Source: Prevotella sp.
Lineage (GTDB): Bacteria > Bacteroidota > Bacteroidia > Bacteroidales > Bacteroidaceae
DNA: 9,532 nt
Assembly (NCBI GenBank): GCA_003483565.1
Contig: DMYZ01000036.1
Span: forward strand, 1-9,532
Direction: 5' to 3'
This document shows, piece after piece, positions 1 to 6,149 of this stretch (position 1 is the first letter of the stretch; every line of letters starts with the position of its first letter). The position numbers were made by a program, and so were the translations under genes. The notes beneath the pieces were generated by a model that made no database searches, had not been told where the DNA came from, and saw nothing but the letters and a program-made list of their open reading frames with translations.

Positions 1-785
1 TTATATAGGTATATATCTGCATCTGTGGAAACTGCATATTCTACGCCTTCTTTTTTACGGCAGGTATAAGCTATATATTTAGAATCAGGACTCCAGGCCA
101 ATTGCTCAATACCACCAAATGGAGCCATAGGACATTCGTAGGGCTGACCTTCTAGAATATCAATTCCATCATTGATATTCTCATCATTGGCATCAGCGAT
201 AAAAGGATGAGAAATTGTTTTGACATAATGATCCCAATGGCGGTAATTTAAATCTGTGATGAGTCTTCCAGAGGCAAGAGGTAAATCTGACGGATTCTTT
301 TTTATACTACCATAGTAAGGGATGCTCTTAATGAGAATTACCTTTTTACTGTCTGGTGAGAAGCGGAATCCCTCGATGTCAGTTTTTGAATTGGTTAGCT
401 GCTTGCGACCAGTACCGTCAGGATTCATACGCCAAATTTGTCCGTCCCTAATAAATGCAATATGTTTGCCTTGATCTATCCAAGCTGCATCGCTTTCATT
501 TTTTGAATCGCGAGTAAGTTGCAGTTTGTTTTTACCATTGCTGTTACTTACATAAAGGATTTGATGACCTTTATTCTCTTTTACACTATAATATCCTACT
601 TGATAGACAATTTTCTTGCCGTCAGGAGAAGGTGATACTGTGCTTATTCTTCCCATAGCCCACAAGGCTTCAGGTGTCATCAGATCACTTTCTAGTTTGA
701 TATTGTTCTTTTCAATCATTGTTTGTGCTTGGATGCTGCTGCATGTGAGCATGGCAGCAACTGCTGTTGCTAGTAAATTGTTCAT
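1..785 (-). CDS. dpp5: Secreted S9-family peptidase, DPP5-like (5' part; 3' end outside window)
   Basis: The first 261 codons of a secreted serine peptidase of the prolyl oligopeptidase (S9) family; the C-terminal catalytic alpha/beta-hydrolase domain with Ser-Asp-His lies beyond base 1. Residues 1-20 form a signal peptide with an uncharged n-region (MNN), a hydrophobic core and predicted cleavage between Ala20 and Gln21. The rest is a TolB/WD40-like beta-propeller with blades marked by SPDGK/SPDSK-type motifs near residues 52-57, 143-147 and 232-236, plus NPDGTGRKQLT at 121-131. Segments such as RLITDLNYRHWD (174-185) and EGQPYECPMAP (212-222) closely resemble Porphyromonas gingivalis dipeptidyl-peptidase 5 as I recall it. 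That enzyme releases dipeptides from peptides in the periplasm, feeding amino-acid catabolism. ATG at 785 is the first start after an in-frame TAA. The gene lies just behind the yidC terminator, with no recognisable promoter of its own. DPP5-like is fairly sure; exact specificity is inferred. Confidence 0.85.
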   Translation of the reverse strand, partial: MNNLLATAVAAMLTCSSIQAQTMIEKNNIKLESDLMTPEALWAMGRISTVSPSPDGKKIVYQVGYYSVKENKGHQILYVSNSNGKNKLQLTRDSKNESDAAWIDQGKHIAFIRDGQIWRMNPDGTGRKQLTNSKTDIEGFRFSPDSKKVILIKSIPYYGSIKKNPSDLPLASGRLITDLNYRHWDHYVKTISHPFIADANDENINDGIDILEGQPYECPMAPFGGIEQLAWSPDSKYIAYTCRKKEGVEYAVSTDADIYLY

Positions 786-800
786 GATAAGTCTTAATAG

Positions 801-832
801 AAAAAAGGGCGGGCATCGTGATGTCCGCCCTT
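801..832 (-). terminator. Intrinsic terminator after yidC
   Basis: Read on the minus strand, the RNA has an 8-bp stem AAGGGCGG/CCGCCCTT, one A-C mismatch, a further 3 bp (CAT/ATG) and a 4-nt loop, followed directly by six U residues (complement of 801-806). It sits 15 nt after the yidC stop codon, so it most likely ends the pyrG-yidC transcript. On the plus strand the mismatch becomes a G-U pair, but only a broken T-run follows, so the minus orientation is favoured. The U-run ends 15 nt before the start codon of the downstream peptidase gene. Confidence 0.85.
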
Positions 833-846
833 CTTATTTTGTCATT

Positions 847-2775
847 CTATTTTTTATTTAGATCTCTTTTCTTGTTAGCAAGATCTTCCCGTTTCTTTTG
901 CATCTCTATCTGCTCTTGCTGCATAGCTTGGAGACGAGCAGCAAGGCCACTCTTTTTCTTTGGATTGGACTTGTTTTCGCTGTAATGAGCCTCTAGAATA
1001 TGAAGAAGTTTTTCTTCGTTCGTCGTTTTTCTCAAAGCCCACATAATGGCAGCACTAAAGAACAAACTAATGAAATAATAGAAGTTTAGTCCTGCACTGT
1101 AATCATTGAAAACAAAGAAGAAAAATAATGGCATAAGAATCATCATCCATTTCATCATCTTCATCTGATCAGCTTGTTGCCCAACCATTTGATCTTCCTG
1201 CTGCTTCATGGTGAACCAACTATAAAGTAAATTGGCACCACAGAAAAGTATACAAGTCAAACTGATATGGTCGCCAATCATCCAAAGATTTTTGCTCCAT
1301 GAAATAATTGGGTCATATGTACTTAGATCTTTAATCCATAAAAAGCTTTGCCCACGAAGTTGGATGGCGTTAGGGACAAAGTTAAACATGGCTATCCAGA
1401 TTGGCATTTGTATAAGCATTGGCAGGCAGCCTGAAAGTGGACTTACTCCGTATTTGCTATATTCGGCCATCATAGCCTGTTGCTTCTGCATTTGATCCTC
1501 TGGCTTGTCGTATTGCTTTGTTGCTTCATCAAGTTTAGGTTTCAGAACTCTCATTTTGGCAGAGCTCATGTAACTCTTCTTTACCATTGGATAGGTAATA
1601 ACCTTGAGTAGAAGAGTGATCATAATAAGTACGATTCCCATAGGGAATACTTTACTGAGCCAGTCAAATACATATAAGGTAAACCAACGATTGATAATAC
1701 GGAAAAGAGGCCATCCTAAATAAACCAGACGTTGTAACTCTAACTGTTTGCCAAAGTTGCTCTCCTTTTCTACTTTCTTGAGCAATCTAAAATCATTAGG
1801 ACCATAATAGAAATTAAATTCAGAAGGACGTTTCCCTGTAGGATCAAAGAACGTCTTCATTTTTGCTTCGTACTGTTTGAGATATCCCGATCCTTTCTGC
1901 TCTGGGATACTTGTCATAAGAGCATTGCTCTTAATGTCATTTTTAGATATTATTACTGCAGAGAAAAATTGATTTTTGAATGCTACCCAGTCAATGGGGT
2001 CTTCTACATTTTTGTCAATCTGTTCTTTGGTCTCATTTAAGTAATCTGTGCCGCCACTGGATTTATGATAGGTTAAGGTGGCATATCTGTTTTCAAAAGA
2101 GAAACCTTTCTCCTGTTGGCGGCAATGATCTGTCCAGTCTATATCCATCGTGTTGATGTTAGGGGCAAAAAAGCCTGCCATGCCGTTAACACTCATCTTC
2201 ATGTGAAGAAGATAGTCATTGCCGAGCACATAGCTCATCACAATGTTTTTGCCTATACCTGCATTGGCTGTGAAAGTAACTGTAGAATCGGTAACTTGTG
2301 ATGGTGTAAAATAAAGGTCGGAAGTAATAATATTAGCTTCTTTAGCTGAAAGCATAAATTTCAGCGACTGGTCCTTTGTATCAAAAAGAGTAACGTGGTT
2401 CTTATCATTGGCATCGTTCCTAGACTTAATGTCATGGCCTACATATCCTTTGATAATAGCTTTTTCTACGACTGCACCCTTAGAATTTAAAGTTAATGCA
2501 ACTTTACTGTTCTGAAGAGTAATTTGCTGTGGCTTTCCTTGTAGAGCATCATGGAAAAGTGCCGTTGTATCTTCAAGGATTTTTGCTTTGGTCGCAGCTT
2601 GTTTTGCGTTGGCTGCATTTTGCAGTGTCTTTTCTGTTTTTTCTCTTGTTGCTTCTTGCTTAGCCAGTTGTTCCTGTTGTGCTTTTTTTTCTTTTTCTGA
2701 AGGTTGGCTGTACCAGCTGAAGCCGATAAGGACAATTGCTATAAGCGAGAAGCCGATAATGTTGTTCTTGTTCAT
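847..2775 (-). CDS. yidC: Membrane protein insertase YidC
   Basis: YidC/Oxa1/Alb3 insertase of the Gram-negative type, 642 aa. It inserts and folds inner-membrane proteins, alone or with SecYEG. TM1 is near residues 6-22. A charged Lys/Gln/Glu/Ala stretch (26-66), probably helical or coiled-coil, leads into the large periplasmic domain (about 80-350). The conserved core has TM2 near 374-396, the cytoplasmic hairpin beginning SYMSSAKMRVLKPK (401-414), TM3 around GCLPMLIQMPIW (449-460), TM4 near 499-521 and the last two helices near 541-581. The groove position held by Arg in E. coli YidC (Arg366) appears to be Lys391. The C-terminal tail (about 604-642) is strongly basic and Gln-rich, consistent with ribosome contact. 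The start ATG overlaps the pyrG stop (ATGA) and has no Shine-Dalgarno site, suggesting translational coupling. A terminator follows the stop codon. Confidence 0.97.
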   Translation of the reverse strand: MNKNNIIGFSLIAIVLIGFSWYSQPSEKEKKAQQEQLAKQEATREKTEKTLQNAANAKQAATKAKILEDTTALFHDALQGKPQQITLQNSKVALTLNSKGAVVEKAIIKGYVGHDIKSRNDANDKNHVTLFDTKDQSLKFMLSAKEANIITSDLYFTPSQVTDSTVTFTANAGIGKNIVMSYVLGNDYLLHMKMSVNGMAGFFAPNINTMDIDWTDHCRQQEKGFSFENRYATLTYHKSSGGTDYLNETKEQIDKNVEDPIDWVAFKNQFFSAVIISKNDIKSNALMTSIPEQKGSGYLKQYEAKMKTFFDPTGKRPSEFNFYYGPNDFRLLKKVEKESNFGKQLELQRLVYLGWPLFRIINRWFTLYVFDWLSKVFPMGIVLIMITLLLKVITYPMVKKSYMSSAKMRVLKPKLDEATKQYDKPEDQMQKQQAMMAEYSKYGVSPLSGCLPMLIQMPIWIAMFNFVPNAIQLRGQSFLWIKDLSTYDPIISWSKNLWMIGDHISLTCILFCGANLLYSWFTMKQQEDQMVGQQADQMKMMKWMMILMPLFFFFVFNDYSAGLNFYYFISLFFSAAIMWALRKTTNEEKLLHILEAHYSENKSNPKKKSGLAARLQAMQQEQIEMQKKREDLANKKRDLNKK

Positions 2776-4382
2776 TTTTTATTTTGGTTTGCTATTGCTG
2801 TCTTAACGAAATCGACAAAAAGTGGATGAGGATGAAGTACTGTACTCTGATATTCTGGATGATATTGTGTACCGATATACCATTTTAGATGAGGTATTTC
2901 AACAATTTCAACTAGATCGCTGTCAGGGTTACGCCCAACACAATTCATACCTTTTTCTCCGAATTCTTTTTCATAATTGCTGTTGAATTCGTAGCGATGG
3001 CGATGCCTTTCTACAATATGGTCTTTTTGGTATATCTCTGCTACACGTGAACCTTTCTTCAAAACACATTCATAGCCGCCGAGTCGCATGGTTCCACCCA
3101 TGTTAGAAATGTTTTTTTGTTCTTCCATAATATCAATGACATTATGTGGTGTGGTTTCATCCATTTCGCGAGAGTTGGCATCGTCGTAGCCTAAAACATT
3201 ACGTGCGAATTCTATGACCATCATTTGCATTCCCAGACAGATACCAAAAGTAGGGATGTCGTGTGTTCGGGTATATTTCGTGGCAATAATTTTCCCTTCA
3301 ATACCACGCTGGCCAAATCCCGGGCAGATAACTATACCATTCTGTCCTTTCAATTTTTCAGCTACATTATCATCCGTAATATATTCAGAATTGATGAAAG
3401 TTATTTTTACTTTGTAGTCATTGTAGGTTCCTGCATGCGAAAGACTTTCGCGAATGCTCTTATAAGCATCTTGGAGATCATATTTTCCTACCAGCCCGAT
3501 ATTAACGGTTTCGGTTGCCTTGTTGCGACGGTCAAGAAATGTTTTCCAAGGTCCCAACTCAGGTTTTCCACTTACCTTTCCTCCTGTTTTACGAATAATA
3601 GCTGCATCAAGACCCTGATTTTGCATATTTACAGGTACTTCGTAAATGCTAGGAAGGTCTTCACTCTGAAAAACACAGTCAAAATCAACATTACAAAAAT
3701 TGGCTACTTTCTTACGTATACTGTCAGGAAGATGTTTCTCTGTGCGAAGTACGAGTATGTCAGGTTGTATTCCGACACTCTGCAACTCTTTTACAGAGTG
3801 CTGTGTTGGTTTCGTCTTTAGTTCACCTGCTGCTTTAAGATAAGGTACATATGTCAAATGAACGTTGATAGCTCTGTTACCAAGTTCCCATTTTAATTGT
3901 CGGATAGCTTCCATAAAAGGAGCACTTTCAATATCACCTATGGTACCACCAATTTCAGTAATAACGTAATCATAATGATATTTTTCTCCTAAGAGTTTGA
4001 CATTACGTTTAATTTCATCTGTAATGTGAGGTACTACCTGTATAGTTTTACCCAAATAATCTCCACGTCTCTCCTTATCTATTACAGCCTTATATATTCG
4101 ACCTGTAGTGAGAGAATTGGCTTTAGTTGTCTGGATACCGGTGAAACGCTCGTAGTGACCGAGGTCGAGGTCGGTTTCCATACCGTCAATAGTGACGTAA
4201 CATTCTCCGTGCTCATAAGGATTCAGCGTACCTGGATCAATATTAATGTACGGATCGAATTTTTGGATGGTGATGTTATAGCCCCTTGCCTGGAGCAGTT
4301 TCCCAATTGATGCAGAAATGATTCCCTTGCCAAGTGAAGAAACCACACCGCCGGTGACGAAGATGTATTTTGTTTCAGCCAC
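2772..4382 (-). CDS. pyrG: CTP synthase (glutamine-hydrolysing)
   Basis: Makes CTP from UTP, ATP and glutamine, the last step of de novo pyrimidine nucleotide synthesis, in the cytoplasm. The 536-aa length is normal. The N-terminal synthetase domain (about 1-270) opens with the nucleotide-binding motif TGGVVSSLGKG (10-20) and continues with KFDPYINIDPGT (41-52). The C-terminal class I glutamine amidotransferase domain (about 293-530) has the oxyanion loop PGFGQRG (354-360), the nucleophile elbow GICLGMQ with Cys382, and the triad partners His508 and Glu510 in HPE. No key residue is missing. ATG at 4382 starts directly at the conserved N-terminus. A TATATTTG promoter lies about 40 bp upstream in the intergenic region shared with the divergent DUF3078 gene. 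Its stop codon overlaps the start of yidC, so the two genes form one operon. I see no leader attenuator. Confidence 0.98.
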   Translation of the reverse strand: MAETKYIFVTGGVVSSLGKGIISASIGKLLQARGYNITIQKFDPYINIDPGTLNPYEHGECYVTIDGMETDLDLGHYERFTGIQTTKANSLTTGRIYKAVIDKERRGDYLGKTIQVVPHITDEIKRNVKLLGEKYHYDYVITEIGGTIGDIESAPFMEAIRQLKWELGNRAINVHLTYVPYLKAAGELKTKPTQHSVKELQSVGIQPDILVLRTEKHLPDSIRKKVANFCNVDFDCVFQSEDLPSIYEVPVNMQNQGLDAAIIRKTGGKVSGKPELGPWKTFLDRRNKATETVNIGLVGKYDLQDAYKSIRESLSHAGTYNDYKVKITFINSEYITDDNVAEKLKGQNGIVICPGFGQRGIEGKIIATKYTRTHDIPTFGICLGMQMMVIEFARNVLGYDDANSREMDETTPHNVIDIMEEQKNISNMGGTMRLGGYECVLKKGSRVAEIYQKDHIVERHRHRYEFNSNYEKEFGEKGMNCVGRNPDSDLVEIVEIPHLKWYIGTQYHPEYQSTVLHPHPLFVDFVKTAIANQNKK

Positions 4383-4422
4383 GATAATGTGATATTTAAA
4401 TTACTTTATAATTAACAATTTG

Positions 4423-4453
4423 CAAATATACAACAATTATATGAAACTAACAA
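4423..4453 (-). promoter_or_regulatory. Probable pyrG-yidC promoter (Bacteroidetes sigma type)
   Basis: The minus strand reads TATATTTG at 4430-4423 (consensus -7 box TAnnTTTG), with TTG at 4453-4451 as the -33 element and a 20-bp spacer. Transcription would begin near 4416, giving a leader of roughly 35 nt before the pyrG ATG at 4382. The match to the known Bacteroides primary-sigma consensus is good. The start site itself is inferred. Confidence 0.7.
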
Positions 4454-4506
4454 GCAATAAAAATAATAATCTGTGTTAATCTATGCAATCTCTAAATAGA
4501 ATTTAT

Positions 4507-4514
4507 TATCTTTG
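4507..4514 (+). promoter_or_regulatory. -7 box of the DUF3078 gene promoter
   Basis: TATCTTTG matches the Bacteroidetes -7 consensus TAnnTTTG and is followed by CA, as in the other three promoters of the window. No clear TTG -33 element is found at the expected distance near 4484. Transcription would start around 4520, so the leader before the GTG start at 4536 is only about 15 nt. The box contains the TTG at 4512, which therefore cannot be the translation start if this promoter is real. Confidence 0.6.
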
Positions 4515-4535
4515 CAGGCAAAATATTTGAATATT

Positions 4536-5831
4536 GTGAAAGAAAAATTTTTAAGCATTGCTCTGCTGTTCTGTTTTACGGCTTTGGCCGCATCAGCTCA
4601 GGTACAGTCTAGTCATATTTTGACTCATGATGTTTTGTCTTCTTCTTCATCTTGGGTGGATCGATATGTCGACTCCTTGAATCAATACAAGGAAAAAATG
4701 GACACTGTGAAGATAGATAGTGATAATATTTATCAGGAGAAACTATTTGTTCTAATTCCACCATTGACTTATTTTAGCAAGCCTATCAGAGATTTTCTTG
4801 ATTTAAATGTACAGTCTGCCGATACAGTTTCGGATGGAATACTTAATAGAGCTTTAATGAATATTTATCTGAACTATCCTGGATTGGTTGCACAGACTGA
4901 AAAAACTCTAGCTGATCAATCTATCAAAGGTTTGGAGAGCCCGAAAATACGTGAAGTTCATCCTAATATGGTAGAACGTGTTTCGCCAAAGCCCATGGAA
5001 CCAGATATTATTTCAATGGGTGTTTATTTAAAAAAACCGAACTTTTGGACGCTTGGGGGAGATTATTATTTACAGTTTTTGCAGAATTATGTTTCTAACA
5101 ACTGGTATAAAGGAGGCGAAAGCAGCTATTCTATGCTTGGTAGTGTAGACTTACAAGTTAATTATAATAATAAACAAAAAGTAAAATGGGATAACGAATT
5201 AGAATTGAAATTGGGGTATCAGGCGTCAAAAGATGATAGCTTGCATAAGTATAAAACTTCAGAAGATCTTATACGCTATACAAGCAAACTGGGACTTCAG
5301 GCAACGAAGAAATGGTATTATACTTTGCAGATGATAGCCTATACCCAATTCACAAAGGGTTTCAAGAGCAATGATGATTTTGTCTATAGTGATTTTATGT
5401 CACCATTTAACCTGAATCTTTCTTTAGGTATGGATTATAATGTGAATTGGTTGAATAAAAAACTTACGGGAACTATTCATTTAGCACCGTTGGCATTGAA
5501 CTGGAAATACGTCAAAAGATTGTCGCTTTCTACTAATTATGGATTAGATGAAGGAAAGCATACTCTGCTCGACTATGGTTCTGAATTTACTTTTGATTTA
5601 GGCTGGAAAATATCTGATATGATTAGTTGGAAAACCCGAATGTATGGATATACAACATATCGTAGGACTGAGTTTGAATGGGAAAATACAATCGTGTTTA
5701 AATTTAATCAATATATATCAACAAATTTGTTTATATATCCGAGATTTGATGATGGGGCAAGCCGAGATGAGCATCATGGATATTTGCAGCTGAAGGAATA
5801 TGCATCTCTTGGATTCTCATATTCCTTCTAG
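4536..5831 (+). CDS. DUF3078 family predicted outer-membrane beta-barrel protein
   Basis: A Bacteroidetes-specific family of unknown function (DUF3078), 431 aa from the GTG at 4536. The reading frame is open back to a TTG at 4512, but that codon lies inside the promoter -7 box. GTG gives a normal signal peptide MKEKFLSIALLF...ASA cleaved before Gln22; a TTG at 4527 is a weaker alternative. Residues about 30-160 form a less patterned N-terminal part. From about 161 on (MGVYLKKPNFW, then GGDYYLQFLQNYVSNNWYKGG) the protein is rich in alternating, aromatic beta strands such as LGSVDLQVNY, NELELKLGYQ and LSLGMDYNVNW, and it ends in Phe (GFSYSF), the usual signal for insertion by the BAM machinery. 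It is transcribed divergently from pyrG and convergently with the small His-rich gene, only 11 bp apart. Family assignment is fairly sure. The substrate or role is not known. Confidence 0.85.
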   Translation: MKEKFLSIALLFCFTALAASAQVQSSHILTHDVLSSSSSWVDRYVDSLNQYKEKMDTVKIDSDNIYQEKLFVLIPPLTYFSKPIRDFLDLNVQSADTVSDGILNRALMNIYLNYPGLVAQTEKTLADQSIKGLESPKIREVHPNMVERVSPKPMEPDIISMGVYLKKPNFWTLGGDYYLQFLQNYVSNNWYKGGESSYSMLGSVDLQVNYNNKQKVKWDNELELKLGYQASKDDSLHKYKTSEDLIRYTSKLGLQATKKWYYTLQMIAYTQFTKGFKSNDDFVYSDFMSPFNLNLSLGMDYNVNWLNKKLTGTIHLAPLALNWKYVKRLSLSTNYGLDEGKHTLLDYGSEFTFDLGWKISDMISWKTRMYGYTTYRRTEFEWENTIVFKFNQYISTNLFIYPRFDDGASRDEHHGYLQLKEYASLGFSYSF

Positions 5832-5842
5832 CTTGACGAACC

Positions 5843-6097
5843 CTAATCGTGAGTATACAGCCAGTATACAGTGATTAAAATAATAAAGGCAACAATAGAC
5901 ATAAGAAGAAAAAGGAGGTTGCCAATAACTTTCCTTTTTCTTTTTTCCAGCCTTCCGCTATTTCCAAAAGGTTTTACTCCTATATGATGATGCCGGTGAT
6001 GGTGTGCATCACTTTTGTGATAACCACTTTTACGATTGTAAACCTTATATGATTCCATCTGCTCTTCTGCCTGATGGTCTGTATTTTCTTCTATCAT
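5843..6097 (-). CDS. Small His-rich single-pass membrane protein, unknown function
   Basis: An 84-aa protein I do not recognise. The N-terminal half is hydrophilic, acidic at first (EENTDHQAEEQ) and then His-rich: H8, H27 and HHHRHHH at 32-38. A basic stretch KRKRK (52-56) precedes one hydrophobic helix (about 57-81, NLLFLLMSIVAFIILITVYW), and the protein ends THD. By the positive-inside rule the His-rich part should face the cytoplasm, which makes this a tail-anchored type of protein. Reality as a gene is supported by a Shine-Dalgarno-like AAGGAAA with AGGA 7 nt before the ATG, unusual in this window, and by its position 32 bp behind the porin on the same strand. A clustered-His tail could bind Zn, Ni or Co, but this is only a suggestion. 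It may be translated from the rlmD-porin transcript. Confidence 0.75.
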   Translation of the reverse strand: MIEENTDHQAEEQMESYKVYNRKSGYHKSDAHHHRHHHIGVKPFGNSGRLEKRKRKVIGNLLFLLMSIVAFIILITVYWLYTHD

Positions 6098-6116
6098 AAT
6101 TGTTTCCTTTTAAATT

Positions 6117-6149
6117 AAGTAGATTTTAATTAAAACTTAAAATCTACTT
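6117..6149. repeat. Perfect 13-bp inverted repeat across the porin stop codon
   Basis: The left arm AAGTAGATTTTAA (6117-6129) and right arm TTAAAATCTACTT (6137-6149) are exact reverse complements around a 7-nt loop. The right arm lies in the last porin codons, the stop codon is in the loop (6130-6132), and the left arm is intergenic. In the minus-strand RNA this is an AU-rich hairpin just before the Shine-Dalgarno site of the 84-aa gene. No U-run follows, so it is not a typical terminator. A role in mRNA stability, processing or translation is inferred. Confidence 0.6.

Noticed and set aside
616..861. An 81-codon plus-strand open frame across the terminator
   Set aside because: It runs antisense to the signal-peptide region of the peptidase gene and through the terminator hairpin. 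Its hydrophobic stretch is the mirror of the signal peptide.
859..885. Two AGATCT sites near the end of yidC
   Set aside because: Six-base palindromes inside coding sequence with no further symmetry; chance occurrence.
3225..3821. A 198-codon open frame on the plus strand
   Set aside because: It is entirely antisense to pyrG, has no recognisable domain, and its composition is what an antisense frame of a conserved gene gives.
5852..5871. Direct repeat AGTATACAG in two copies, each holding the palindrome GTATAC
   Set aside because: It lies in the last codons of the 84-aa gene (TVYWLYTHD), is only 9 bp long and does not form a terminator-like hairpin.
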